DNA from: Candidatus Omnitrophota bacterium
GTDB taxonomy: Bacteria > Omnitrophota > Gorgyraeia > Tantalellales > Tantalellaceae
Reading direction: 5' to 3'
DNA: 59,756 bases
NCBI GenBank assembly: GCA_015231405.1
Contig: JADGBR010000021.1
Location: 1-59,756 of the forward strand
Shown here: positions 11,201-20,519 of the stretch, in pieces
How the letters are laid out: every line of letters begins with the position of its first letter
How positions within the stretch are numbered: the first letter of the stretch is position 1
Notes under the pieces: model-generated
What the model saw: only the letters and a program-made list of their open reading frames with translations
The model's database searches: none
What the model was told of the DNA's origin: nothing
Position numbers and translations under genes: made by a program

Positions 11201-14200
11201 TCTCGCACGCCGTCCAGCACACTTCGGTGTGGGGGATAGGGATCAAAGCTCTCGAAAAAAGCGAGAGGTTCGATTATATCATACAGATGAGGAAGAACGC
11301 GGAATACGACGCCGATTCGAACGGCATAAGGATCATGACGAAAGCCGGTTACGATCCCGAGGGTGGCGTCGAACTCCTGGAGATGTTAAAGAAAATGGAG
11401 AAAGGAGCCGCTATAGAGCTTCCTATCGATTCGTCGCATCCGTATACCGTCGAAAGGATATACAGGCTGAAGAACTTCCTCCTGGAGCAGAAGACGGAAC
11501 TTTACGGGCGGAGGACCTCGAAGACGATAACCACCGGGCCCGTAAGGTCGGGGAAACATATTGACTTCCGTCTCTTGATCAACGCGACCGAAGAAGAAAT
11601 AACGATAATGGCGAATGAAGCCAGGACATTCGACGAGGCAAAAGAGATACTGATGCTTTATTCCCTGAGGGCCAGGATGAAAGAGCTCCGCGCGAAGAAA
11701 GACGACGTCCAGATGAGGAAGCTGTTCGCGAAAAAGCTGTTCCTCGACGCGGCGTTCAACGCCCTTTTAAGGAAGATAGACCATGACGGCGTTATCAGGA
11801 TCGGTTCGTGGAACGGTGAGTTCCGCCCGATGGACCTTGATAACCTGAAATTCGGGGCGGCTGTATACTCTATGGCTGAGGAAGGCGGCGTCACGAAGGC
11901 CCATCCGGAAGACGTAAAAGCGCTCGCCATGAGGGTCTTCGGCCAGACTTTGCCGGAAGGGATGAAGTTCAATAAAAGCTGTTACGGGGATTTCGGCGAT
12001 ATGTATATCGAAGGAGGCGCGAAGCTGCTCCAGATGGACACCTGGAAACAGAGGATATATCTTCGCCGGCACAAAAAATATTTTGACGAGATACAGCGGA
12101 TGGCCGAGGGGATAGACGAGACCTTTCTTGACCGGATAGCCGGGATAGACCGGGCGGATGTCCCTAGGGATATTTTCGAGGGCTCGGCGACATCTAGCTC
12201 GTCCAGGGTGGAGATGAGCGGAGAGTCTTTCCAAGACATCGGGAAAACCCTTAAGGACCCCGTCGTATTGGCCGCGGCTTTTCTCTACAGGAATTTCATC
12301 GCTCAGGAGAAGTCGGTGGAGATGCACGGAGACCTTGGCGCGATAGCCCAGTCGATGTCGGCACTTCCCGGCGTCGTCTCCGAAGCGGTGAGCGGGCTGG
12401 AAGGGAGCGTCAGGGTCGAAAGGAGGATAGATGATTTCTTTATGGGCGACCCCCGTTACGAAACCTGCGGCACCAGGGGTTCAAGGGAAAGGCTGATAGA
12501 TATCATGCTGATAAATTTCCTGGGGAGCTCGAACCGGGAGTTCGCGGGTACCGGGATTTATCAGATCGGCGGGGAGCTCTCGGGTTTCTCGCCTGATACA
12601 AGCCCTTCCTCTCCCAGTGACGGGATGAAAAAGGAAACAGTGGAGAGCGTTTTTAACGCTCTGGAAAGGACAAGCAGGGAGCTTGACGGTGCCTCCTCCA
12701 AAGAAAGCTGTACTGATATAGCGGCCCGTATGGTGAAACATTATCTGGACGAGGACATAGGTATGGGCCCCGTGGCCATCGCTAAAACCGTTTCGCGGGA
12801 GGTTGGGGACAGCTCGGCCTTACTGGACGACGAATTCACCTCGTATGTATCCGAAATCACAGGAGTTTATTATAACTACGCGAAGGATATGAGAAATGGA
12901 GACGCCGAGAGGGACGAGAAAAAGAACAGTGAGATCGGCCGTAAATTCAAAGATCTTATCAAGGGGCATGATTTTATGAGTAAACGGCTGGCTGAGAAAT
13001 TACGGGAAAGAGGCGTCCCCGCTGTCGATGCCGAGAGGAGAGCGTCGAAACTGAGAGAGGACATGGCGGAGTATATTACGAGGATATTTGAGGATGTGAG
13101 AGTCTGGTATTCCGCGAGGACGAACCATTCTTACAGCAAAACATATCTGGCGTGGAAGATAGCGCAGACATTCTCGAAGAGCGCTAACGGGTTCCTGTTC
13201 TTCGACAAGGAGCTCCTCGAGATAAGTAAACGGCTGGACGGTATCAAGGATCTGGCCCGGGAGACCGGTATGCTGCTCGGGGAGTATAAGGGGGAAGTCG
13301 CGGGGCTGTTGGACGAGGACGCGTTATGGGGATTTCTCAGCCGGAAAGTGGCGGATGAGGGGGCTGTTGCCCGGGCCAGGGAACGGGTCAAGGAAAGAGC
13401 CCTGCCTGTGTCAGAGGAGATGTATTCCGGCGTGATATCTTATGGAAAAGGCCGGGCTACGGCTAAAGGGGCTATAGGCACTTTTTACAAGGGACGCGTG
13501 GACGCGCTGACCGTCTTCCAATGCGAGACGGGCCTTGGTATGCCGAGGGCGGATTATCTCCCTTACGACATAACATCTTTCGCTGAGCTGGAAGGGCTTA
13601 CGGACGCCGAACTCGATGAACTCTCGGGGAACGCGAGGCACAAGATCGTAAATTTCATTTTCGCGCTCGATATCGAAAAGAACCGTCAGGCGATCATAGG
13701 GTTCATGCGGGATAAGTTATCCCATGCCGTGAGGAAGGAGCTCCTTTTCAACCTTCTCGAGAAAGACAGGGCCTTCGTGTATAAGCTTTTCGGTGAAGAC
13801 GCGGACAGCATCATAAAAGGTTTCGACGACCTTTTTATGGGAAAGGATATACCGCGTCTTATCGAGGAATTTCTGAAGACCAGAAAAAAAAAGGCCAAGG
13901 GCGAATGGGATTACAGCGAGCTTGCCGACACAAAGTGGCTCGCGGTGATAAAGTACCTCTTCGCCGCGTGTAAGAATACGAGGGAAGGCGAGAGCGTGTA
14001 CTTCCCCGACGATATGGTCAGCACCCTGTACCTTGAGCTTTCCGGGAAGGACCGGCGCGCGAAAAATATGCCGGTGGATAAGGATTTCACGCGTGAGGTC
14101 CTTAGCGATCTCGCGGAAGTTGGGATAATGAACCTGAATGTCCCTTATCCGGGGAATCTCGTCGAGAACTGGAAAGACCCCGACCATTACGATAAGGTCG

Positions 14201-17200
14201 ACCCCATGAAAAGGGTGGATCTCTATTCCAAACACATAAGAGGCAGAAAAACGGTCAATGCCGGGCTGGTCCCGGTCACATGGAACGAGGCTGTTACGAC
14301 GAAAGGCGAGCTTACGTCACATAGCCCGTTCGTGCTTAACATCCTTGACATGAGCGTCGAGGAGCTTCAGGACCTGATGCTGCTCCGGAAAAAGTATTTC
14401 AGGCGTTTAAAACAGCTGGATATGAACTACAGGGGGTGGGGGACCGAATTCGACGACAGCTTCTCGAATTTTATCCAGCTCGTGATGATGAGGAAGCAGG
14501 CCGAGAAGGCGAACCCCGGGTTAAAGAAGATAAGCGCCTGTCCCGACGGGTTGAACGGGTTTTTAACCGTCACGTTGTTCCCTATGAAGGACCGGGGTAA
14601 GTGGGACTGCAATGTTTTCTGGATCTTTAAGGACCCGGGAAATATGGGTGATATTCCTCCGGATATGATGCTTGGGCTATTCAAAGGGTTCATTAAGCCT
14701 ACCGACTATATGGACAAGTTACTTGAGAGGTATTTCAAGAAAAAAAGGCTTTATTCGCGGTTCCATGAATTCTGCTCGTTTTTTACCGCCGGCACCGATC
14801 CGGTCGGCAAGTTCAACTTCGCGAACGATATGCTCAAGAAAAGGCAGAAGGCCAAATTCGAGAAAAATTATACTCAGGTCATGCTGGATTTTATTCAGCT
14901 GAATTCCCCGCGGACCAGGCTCATGGAGGAATATAATTCCACGCTCGGGAAGAAGGGATTTCTCCGGAAAGGGGCCGATTCGAGCGGAAGTTTCACGATA
15001 GTGAACGAGCTTTTGCCCGAGAATTCGCCTTTCAAGGACCAGATATTCGACATGTGGGAATCATGGAAGATCCCGGAATACGAGAAGTTGACCACAAGCC
15101 TCTCCACGAGGCTGAAGATCAGGGCATATAAATTCCTGAAGGGCATACCGTTAGTAAGGAATCTTCCCGGGATATTACAGCGGAGCTTTCTGGCCGGGTG
15201 GTTCCGGTTCATCGAGAACATGCCGGATATAGTCAATACGCCTCTTGACCTTTTTTCCGTGGCAAAAACGCTCGATAATGATTTCGAAAAACTTAAAATA
15301 CTCAATACGATATCCGTGCCCGAGGAAAGGATAGTAAGCGAACTCCTGCCATTTTATGAGAAAGTGATACCCGAAACATTCCTTCCGCAGCGGGCCTCAC
15401 GGTTCGGGGCTACGGCGTACATATTGTTCTGTAAGACGAAAGAGGGCCGGCGGGCCTCTTTCAGGGAACACCTCGCTAAAGTAGTCCAGTATATGCCGGA
15501 GCCGAGCATTTTGAGGGACCAGATACTCCTCGAGATGGGCGACGCACGGGCGAGGACACAGCCGGAAGCGGCCCTTATACACAATAAACTGTACAGCGAG
15601 AATCTCCTGGTGCCCGAAAAGGATTTCAGGGTGCACGATTTTGTTATCGAGAATGTTTACAAGGTGTTCTCGGTCGCGCCGCGTAAGGACAGGGTGAGTA
15701 TCCTTTTATGGCTCGAAGGCGCCGGCGAAAAACCGGTCTTTGTCAGGCATATAGAGAAGAACAACAAGATAAGCTTCACGACCCTTCCCGAGGACCTTAA
15801 GGAGCTTCCCGAATCCATGAGGGACCTCATGATAGAGGGTTTTATGCTCGGGGACAACGGCGTCCTTGACCCCGACCCGGCTATTAAGGGTGACACGGTC
15901 CTAATGGAAGAGTATCTGAGGAAGATGTTCATCCACATTTTTCCCAAAGGGTCGAAGGAGATAGACGAGGACGAAAGGCTTATGATGACCGGGGTTTTCG
16001 TCGAGGTCATGAAAGCGTTCGAGCCGTACAGGCGCGTCATGGTGATGAAGGTCCTCGCGGCCATGATACTGAGGAAGGATTTCCGGAAGCTGACGACAGG
16101 GAAGAAAATAGCGGTTCTCCTCGGGACATTAGGCCCCGTCGGCATTAAGGTCGCCCAGTACCTTTCGGAGAACGATTATCTGGTCGCTAACGAGAAGCTC
16201 CGGACAAGTCTTGGGTCCCTCCGGAGCGAGGCCCCGCCTTTCAGTAAGCTTGGCGGTTTCGGCATGCTGAACGAGAATATACCCCAAGGGGCGAGGACGG
16301 TCATCAGTCTGGATAAACGCCTTGCCGCGGCATCAATTAAACAGGTGCATAAAGGCAAATGGCTGGACATAGAGGCTATAGCCGGTGATATAGTTTCCGG
16401 AAAGATACAGGTCCCGGGGATCTTATCCGTTGATCGAACGTACGCTATCAGGGACACTCTCGCGGCGTACCGCGCGGCGAAAGACCTCGTAGACCATGGG
16501 ACAGACAGGGACCGAGAAAAGAACAAAAAAAACATCAGGGAAGAGGTAATGGACACTTTCAAGGCTCTCGGCGATTCTATGAACGTGATCCTCGACGATC
16601 CCGGAAAATACGGTATAGATCTTTCCGGATATGAAAGGAAGATAGTGTATAAGATAAAAAGGCCGACTTTGGACAGGCTCACTCCCGAGGATTTCAGGGC
16701 TATGTCGGCCGCGGCGGATTTCATAAAAGCTTATGTAAAGGACAACCAGGTTAAAAAGGATATAGATGTCAACGACCTTCAGGACGCGGTCAGGCAGAAC
16801 GTTGAGCTCGAGATGAATTTCTTCAACGAGATGAATTTCCATAATTCGATGAATAAGCTTAACTATAAAAGCGGCCGGTACGCGAGGGAGGCGGGCATTG
16901 AACTCGCTAACCCCGAAGTGTATTATTTCACCGATTCCCTGATGGTGGAAGACCTGGTGAACGGTATAGTCCTTAAGGACATGTTCCCGATGTCCGAGGA
17001 GAAATTGGAGCTGAAAGACGTCGTTAAGGCCGGTTTCACCGGGAAAGACGCGGACGAGGTCTTTTCGATGCTGAAAAAGAAAGATATGCGGTACAGGAGC
17101 GTTTTCCTTTCCCTTAAGAAAGTCGGGTACGACGACAGAAAAGAGCTTGAGCATAAGACGAACGACATGATGGCCATCGATTACGGGAAGACCAAACGAA

Positions 17201-19467
17201 TGCTGAGGGACCAGATATTGCATCAGCTTTACGTTGACGGGGTCTATCACGCCGATCTACACCAGGGGAATGTGATGCTCACGCCCGACCGGAAAATGTA
17301 CATCATAGACAGGGGTAACGTGGGCAAGTTCGATAACGACGATCAGCGTAACGCGGCGAAGAACGTTATGCTCGGTATGCTTTTAGGGGACGCCCGGAGA
17401 ACGTTCGAGGGCATCAGGGAGATGTTCGGGAAAGCCGATTATCCCGACGGAGACGCCAGGGCGAAAGCCCTGGAAGCGCTGGATAAAAAAGTGAATGTAT
17501 CGGACATAAAAGAGATAATTGACAGGAAGATGGAGGTAAAAGCGACGATAAACTCTATCGCGCTAAAGGTCATGCGCGTGGGGCATAACCCGGGCTCTGA
17601 CCAGTTCTCGAAATACATGAAAGCGCTGACGCAGGCGATGTACCTATTCCCGTCCGACCCGACCGACGGCCCCGAGGCTTTGGGAATGCTCATGGCGTAC
17701 CTACTCCCGGAAGGGGTGAGGGATACGGACCTCCGCGGCATAGTCGAAGAACAGGGAAAGATCTATTTCTCGTATGTAAGGAACTGGTTCAAAGGGAGGT
17801 TTTTCAGGGTGACCGGGATCGAGCGGCTGGTCAATAACTGGAGGGTGCCGCCCGGGATCATAAATCTTGCCCAGAAAGGTTTCGCGATGCTCCATAGGAC
17901 GATCCCTCACATAACGGACCGTTTTGAAAAGATGATAAGCGAGGCCTCGAGGAAAGCGGAAAGGGCCTTAAAAGAGGCCAGAGAAGCCGCGAGCGACAGC
18001 GATATCGCGGTGGGTGCCCAAGAGGCGGTCCCCGAAGAGAAGGCGGCGCCGGAGTCCGATGAGGCTGCCGTCCCGGCGGCTATGAACGACGACCTTTCGA
18101 GCGGCGGCACGATCTCCAGAGGTTTTGACGCGGGCGAGATACGAGCGAAAAGCGCGGAGTTCGCTAGAAGGAGCCGGGATGTCGTAAGAAAGAACCAGGC
18201 GGCAGTGAAAGCCGCGAAAGACGCCGCCGGAGGCGTCCTCGCCAAATTTGAAGGATATGTGCCAGCGATAAGTGAGCGGTTGAGGGATAAAGGGCTCGAT
18301 CAGGGGAACATAGACAGGCGGTTGGGCGAAGTCAGATCGGCCCTTTTGGATCCAGAAAGCGCGTTCGTCTGGTTCAACGCGGTCGTGGACGGAGCGGATA
18401 AGTATATTCTGGGCCTCGACAACGCCCTGGCGGTAAATCTTATAGACTATCTCGTTGGGCTAGAAGACGAGACTTTCCTCGAGGAGTATATCCTCCATGA
18501 GGCTCTGGAGAGGACCAACATCGAAGGGGTCGGGCTGTCGCACCATGATATCATCGGCCTCACAAGCGGGTTTTACGAGAGGGTTGTCCTTGAAGACGGC
18601 ACCACTCCGTTAGGCAAGGCGATGAGAGATTTCATCAGATATTTCGGCATGATAGCGGAAAATGAACTTGACGGCATGAGTGTCGAGGAACTGGCCGGAT
18701 ACGAGGCGGCTACGGATAAAGGGATCCCCCTGGGCTTCAAAAAGGCGGCGGGCGTCAAGCTTCAGGCAAAGCTCGCGAAAGGAGTGTTGGCTAAAGCCCG
18801 GCCCGGCGCCCATCCCAGCGTGGTCCTTGTCGAGGTCTCGCCTGACCGCGGCCTGTTCGATGGCGCGAATTACTTGAAGCTCGACAAGGACGTGACAAGG
18901 ATATTGACCAGGGATTACGGCGTCAACACGAAGATAATATATTTTACCCGGGACACGCTTCCGGACGCCGTGAAACAGGCGAAGGGCCTCGCGGGGTTCG
19001 CCGCCGATGAAGAGGCTAGGGTGTTCGTCATGGCCGATACGAAAGACCACGAAGCCATAACGAGGGAAGTCGCCGGGATGTTCAAGACGGGCGAGACCCC
19101 CGACGGTCAGGATATAACCGATATAAGGCTAGCCGGCGTGGGTAAGGGAGAGCTTATAACCGAGGACGGGAACGAAAGATTTTCCGTCGTACTCCTGGCC
19201 GGCATGGCGCTGGGTTTAATGGAATGGCACCGGTCCGTTAACGCTCATCCGGCTAGAAGCACGATGGACATCGAGAACGACGTACGGGACCTGATCGTCC
19301 GCATGGTGGACAACCCCGAGGAGGTCGAAACAGAGTCCCGTAAAGACATTAACGCTTTCATGAAAAAGGTCCTCGCCGGCGCGTTCGAACTTAAGATCAA
19401 GAAGATCGATTACGAGGAGATCAGGGCATTCGTGGAATCGGAAACCGCGGTTCTGGAGTCGTTGTAA
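8275..19467 (+). CDS. Secreted-type giant protein: TraB/ChaN-like module, M48 peptidase domain, UbiB/ABC1-like kinase domain
   Basis: 3,730 residues. I chose ATG 8275 because GAGGGTG lies just upstream and a signal peptide (basic MKKK, hydrophobic core, PASA cleavage-like end) follows; an in-frame ATG at 8185 lacks this. The module from H90 (HIQDAH) to H490 (TGGFH) resembles the TraB/ChaN/EreA-like fold, by motif only. An M48 domain has HELSH at 974-978, third ligand region EYDAD at 1010 and an SSHPY motif at 1054-1058. A UbiB/ABC1/ADCK-type atypical kinase has GPVGIKVAQ at 2620, the Ala-rich loop AAAS at 2684, YKIKRP with likely catalytic K2793, DLHQGN at 2994 and DRG at 3012. Unusually, about 100 residues separate the Ala-rich loop from the lysine. 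HEALE lies at 3408. The C-terminal 40 residues resemble those of the other giants. An ATP-using domain behind a signal peptide poses a topology problem. Residues 1100-2600 are unrecognised. Confidence 0.9.
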   Translation: MFGHSMKKKGYVRVTACITVMSFLFSLVDGGVFNTPASAYPQSVDSMPAITGSVLDPLTFNLPGYLGTVKEAWVPDATAPGSYTHPVIIHIQDAHCNYSAQCRISEIVEFIRDKYGISTVNLEGGSGKYDLSLFTGIKTPSVRKIVSDHFVQQGILNGSEYLAINNPEKIALWGVEDVELYLTNLKVYRDSLPDKKDVDRYLASLNSVLDELKGHIFSPELAEMDREYREYKNGLSDLRKYLSYLVGFAGRKGIDIGTYRNIALLSRSLDLEDEIDFRKADTERYGLMETLKGRISEYEKKEVVDKSIEFKQEKVTQKGFYDYLAGKAASAKIDINAYPALKKYIDYVTAYDSVDKSAVMDEMDALEKAIKEGLYTGERDRALDILSRNSAFLWNIFTLHLSKRDHDHYLANREQFRSGNFVPFIERGRAEYKIEAALPSDIGELDKCIDGISRFYEYSFERDRVFIDKLKFGDNGASPKAAFLVTGGFHSENLVELFKARKIAFVSVLPKFRNVKGYESPYFKLLSGARPDPVMKALGPALARSNMQIATVLGEKISKEVWGEGELDRIRLSVWVRAKVLSDGPLEIEFEDGSSVKFSKGQGDGIDIKEYAEGSERGTENNEKITARDLLARAGVREESVALAPGGEAVAALDMRAEEEISANDEEAASSVLQNKISELVGTFDAEYLVRFSDAVDAVIKAALPKVSSFSAEEIAPIRDYVVFGRKTGDFSKLIARESLGKNVLLSVDGIRKKIKLALFDYSGHGAVSASIQKDILEQLEDIRIKVRARTFTGTIIDALSKYEQNGNKRSSAEISREMEWTHHVEHQKMEKTIGFIEPVPGAGEKMGLAEKELREAHIALGEAGTEEEITRRALDVEKAKKRLAEAEKDRDRTAIVGTLREIHGRLVSEIQKEDPSFRSDFFFVDADEENAFVMAEGTNVYFYRGLVDYLMGSSMKYLNRTLTEDILAFVIAHELSHAVQHTSVWGIGIKALEKSERFDYIIQMRKNAEYDADSNGIRIMTKAGYDPEGGVELLEMLKKMEKGAAIELPIDSSHPYTVERIYRLKNFLLEQKTELYGRRTSKTITTGPVRSGKHIDFRLLINATEEEITIMANEARTFDEAKEILMLYSLRARMKELRAKKDDVQMRKLFAKKLFLDAAFNALLRKIDHDGVIRIGSWNGEFRPMDLDNLKFGAAVYSMAEEGGVTKAHPEDVKALAMRVFGQTLPEGMKFNKSCYGDFGDMYIEGGAKLLQMDTWKQRIYLRRHKKYFDEIQRMAEGIDETFLDRIAGIDRADVPRDIFEGSATSSSSRVEMSGESFQDIGKTLKDPVVLAAAFLYRNFIAQEKSVEMHGDLGAIAQSMSALPGVVSEAVSGLEGSVRVERRIDDFFMGDPRYETCGTRGSRERLIDIMLINFLGSSNREFAGTGIYQIGGELSGFSPDTSPSSPSDGMKKETVESVFNALERTSRELDGASSKESCTDIAARMVKHYLDEDIGMGPVAIAKTVSREVGDSSALLDDEFTSYVSEITGVYYNYAKDMRNGDAERDEKKNSEIGRKFKDLIKGHDFMSKRLAEKLRERGVPAVDAERRASKLREDMAEYITRIFEDVRVWYSARTNHSYSKTYLAWKIAQTFSKSANGFLFFDKELLEISKRLDGIKDLARETGMLLGEYKGEVAGLLDEDALWGFLSRKVADEGAVARARERVKERALPVSEEMYSGVISYGKGRATAKGAIGTFYKGRVDALTVFQCETGLGMPRADYLPYDITSFAELEGLTDAELDELSGNARHKIVNFIFALDIEKNRQAIIGFMRDKLSHAVRKELLFNLLEKDRAFVYKLFGEDADSIIKGFDDLFMGKDIPRLIEEFLKTRKKKAKGEWDYSELADTKWLAVIKYLFAACKNTREGESVYFPDDMVSTLYLELSGKDRRAKNMPVDKDFTREVLSDLAEVGIMNLNVPYPGNLVENWKDPDHYDKVDPMKRVDLYSKHIRGRKTVNAGLVPVTWNEAVTTKGELTSHSPFVLNILDMSVEELQDLMLLRKKYFRRLKQLDMNYRGWGTEFDDSFSNFIQLVMMRKQAEKANPGLKKISACPDGLNGFLTVTLFPMKDRGKWDCNVFWIFKDPGNMGDIPPDMMLGLFKGFIKPTDYMDKLLERYFKKKRLYSRFHEFCSFFTAGTDPVGKFNFANDMLKKRQKAKFEKNYTQVMLDFIQLNSPRTRLMEEYNSTLGKKGFLRKGADSSGSFTIVNELLPENSPFKDQIFDMWESWKIPEYEKLTTSLSTRLKIRAYKFLKGIPLVRNLPGILQRSFLAGWFRFIENMPDIVNTPLDLFSVAKTLDNDFEKLKILNTISVPEERIVSELLPFYEKVIPETFLPQRASRFGATAYILFCKTKEGRRASFREHLAKVVQYMPEPSILRDQILLEMGDARARTQPEAALIHNKLYSENLLVPEKDFRVHDFVIENVYKVFSVAPRKDRVSILLWLEGAGEKPVFVRHIEKNNKISFTTLPEDLKELPESMRDLMIEGFMLGDNGVLDPDPAIKGDTVLMEEYLRKMFIHIFPKGSKEIDEDERLMMTGVFVEVMKAFEPYRRVMVMKVLAAMILRKDFRKLTTGKKIAVLLGTLGPVGIKVAQYLSENDYLVANEKLRTSLGSLRSEAPPFSKLGGFGMLNENIPQGARTVISLDKRLAAASIKQVHKGKWLDIEAIAGDIVSGKIQVPGILSVDRTYAIRDTLAAYRAAKDLVDHGTDRDREKNKKNIREEVMDTFKALGDSMNVILDDPGKYGIDLSGYERKIVYKIKRPTLDRLTPEDFRAMSAAADFIKAYVKDNQVKKDIDVNDLQDAVRQNVELEMNFFNEMNFHNSMNKLNYKSGRYAREAGIELANPEVYYFTDSLMVEDLVNGIVLKDMFPMSEEKLELKDVVKAGFTGKDADEVFSMLKKKDMRYRSVFLSLKKVGYDDRKELEHKTNDMMAIDYGKTKRMLRDQILHQLYVDGVYHADLHQGNVMLTPDRKMYIIDRGNVGKFDNDDQRNAAKNVMLGMLLGDARRTFEGIREMFGKADYPDGDARAKALEALDKKVNVSDIKEIIDRKMEVKATINSIALKVMRVGHNPGSDQFSKYMKALTQAMYLFPSDPTDGPEALGMLMAYLLPEGVRDTDLRGIVEEQGKIYFSYVRNWFKGRFFRVTGIERLVNNWRVPPGIINLAQKGFAMLHRTIPHITDRFEKMISEASRKAERALKEAREAASDSDIAVGAQEAVPEEKAAPESDEAAVPAAMNDDLSSGGTISRGFDAGEIRAKSAEFARRSRDVVRKNQAAVKAAKDAAGGVLAKFEGYVPAISERLRDKGLDQGNIDRRLGEVRSALLDPESAFVWFNAVVDGADKYILGLDNALAVNLIDYLVGLEDETFLEEYILHEALERTNIEGVGLSHHDIIGLTSGFYERVVLEDGTTPLGKAMRDFIRYFGMIAENELDGMSVEELAGYEAATDKGIPLGFKKAAGVKLQAKLAKGVLAKARPGAHPSVVLVEVSPDRGLFDGANYLKLDKDVTRILTRDYGVNTKIIYFTRDTLPDAVKQAKGLAGFAADEEARVFVMADTKDHEAITREVAGMFKTGETPDGQDITDIRLAGVGKGELITEDGNERFSVVLLAGMALGLMEWHRSVNAHPARSTMDIENDVRDLIVRMVDNPEEVETESRKDINAFMKKVLAGAFELKIKKIDYEEIRAFVESETAVLESL

Positions 19468-19538
19468 AACGCGGAGCAATTTTATCCGATAGTGTATAAA
19501 AATATGCGATTTTCAAAAAGTTTCATGCTTCCCGTGCC

Positions 19539-19698
19539 GATGGCGTGAAGGAGATGGGAACCTTCTACTGGCACCTTGCAAACTCCTATGTCGGCATGTG
19601 GAATTCATTTTAATGTTTGCAAGGTCCACGCACAAGGCGGCTTTGGGTGGTGGGACGGCAAGGTGCCGTACGAAGAACCCCATCTCCTTCACGCCATC
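19539..19698 (+). other. Structured intergenic inverted-repeat element
   Basis: The 416-nt gap 19468-19883 has no convincing gene. Two 41-nt arms, 19539-19579 and 19658-19698, are imperfect reverse complements; the outer 20 nt are exact and about 34 of 41 match. The segment CCTTGCAAAC (19574-19583) can instead pair with GTTTGCAAGG (19615-19624), so two mutually exclusive folds are possible. It could be a non-coding RNA, a cis-acting leader or a miniature mobile element. No transposase or target duplication is visible. Strand is a guess from the neighbouring genes. Confidence 0.5.
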
Positions 19699-19848
19699 GC
19701 CCCTGGCGCAAAGACCTGGAAGTTCCCAGGGATGTTTCATTGCGTTAAGAAATTCGCGGGGGGGAAGGTTTGAAGAGGATGTCCACACCTCGCCGCGCGC
19801 ATGATGAAAGTCAGCATGAATGATCCCACTATCTTTTATCCCTCCGGG

Positions 19849-19877
19849 TTGCTAAACATTTCCCGGGGTGGTAAACT
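19849..19877 (+). promoter_or_regulatory. Sigma70-like promoter placed for a leaderless mRNA
   Basis: TTGCTA (19849-19854), an exact 17-nt spacer and TAAACT (19872-19877) are followed by 6 nt and then ATG 19884. Transcription would begin at or within a base of the start codon. No Shine-Dalgarno sequence is present at a useful distance, which supports leaderless translation. Confidence 0.5.
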
Positions 19878-19883
19878 ATCGGC

Positions 19884-20519
19884 ATGGATATTTTGTCAGG
19901 GCTTGGGGCTATCCTCGGGGTGTCTTGGGCTTCGGGGGTGAGGCTTTATCTTACTGTGGCGGTTTTGGGGGTCGCTTCGCGGCTTGGTATGATCCACCTT
20001 CCCGGATCTTTGAGCGTTCTTGAGAACCCCATCGTTATTCTGGCGGCTTTGGGGCTCCTGGTTGTCGAGTTCCTGGCGGACAAGGTGCCTTATGTGGATT
20101 CGGCGTGGGATTCTGTGCATACTTTCATCCGGCCCGGGGCGGCCGCGGCCATGGGGTATATGGGCTCGAGCGCAGCGAGTGAGCCGGTCCAGGTGGCGCT
20201 GGGGTTATTGTGCGCGGCGGTCGCGCTTGACTCGCATCTCACGAAAGCGACGGCGCGCGTGGCTATCAACACGTCGCCTGAGCCTTTCAGCAATATCATT
20301 ACTAGCTTTTCCGAGGACGGGATGGTTCTGTTGGCTATATATATGGCCGTCAGGCATCCGGTCATCGCCGGTATAGCGGTCATCCTGTTCGTGTTATTCT
20401 CGATATGGTTCATCGGTATGATGTTCAGGTTCGCGGTCAAAATATTCTCTTTTTTATTTAAAAAACAAGAGGGGACGATCAATGGGGAAAAAGCCGAAAG
20501 GGTTCAGGACGCCGGATAA
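19884..20519 (+). CDS. DUF4126-family integral membrane protein
   Basis: 211 residues. The N-terminus (LSGLGAILGVSWASGVRLYL) and the central PYVDSAWDSVHTFIRP segment are typical of the DUF4126 family, whose biochemical role is not established. Several hydrophobic helices span residues 1-30, 45-65, 85-115 and 150-195, and the tail after the last helix is short and basic. The 3' end overlaps the start of the PPK2 gene by 38 bp, so the two are probably co-transcribed. The start ATG sits 6 nt downstream of a -10 box and lacks a ribosome binding site. Confidence 0.85.
   Translation: MDILSGLGAILGVSWASGVRLYLTVAVLGVASRLGMIHLPGSLSVLENPIVILAALGLLVVEFLADKVPYVDSAWDSVHTFIRPGAAAAMGYMGSSAASEPVQVALGLLCAAVALDSHLTKATARVAINTSPEPFSNIITSFSEDGMVLLAIYMAVRHPVIAGIAVILFVLFSIWFIGMMFRFAVKIFSFLFKKQEGTINGEKAERVQDAG

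Noticed and set aside
19513-19804. Three overlapping frames of 65-91 codons on both strands
   Set aside because: They lie in the inverted-repeat element, have no ribosome site or family likeness, and their openness follows from the palindromic sequence.
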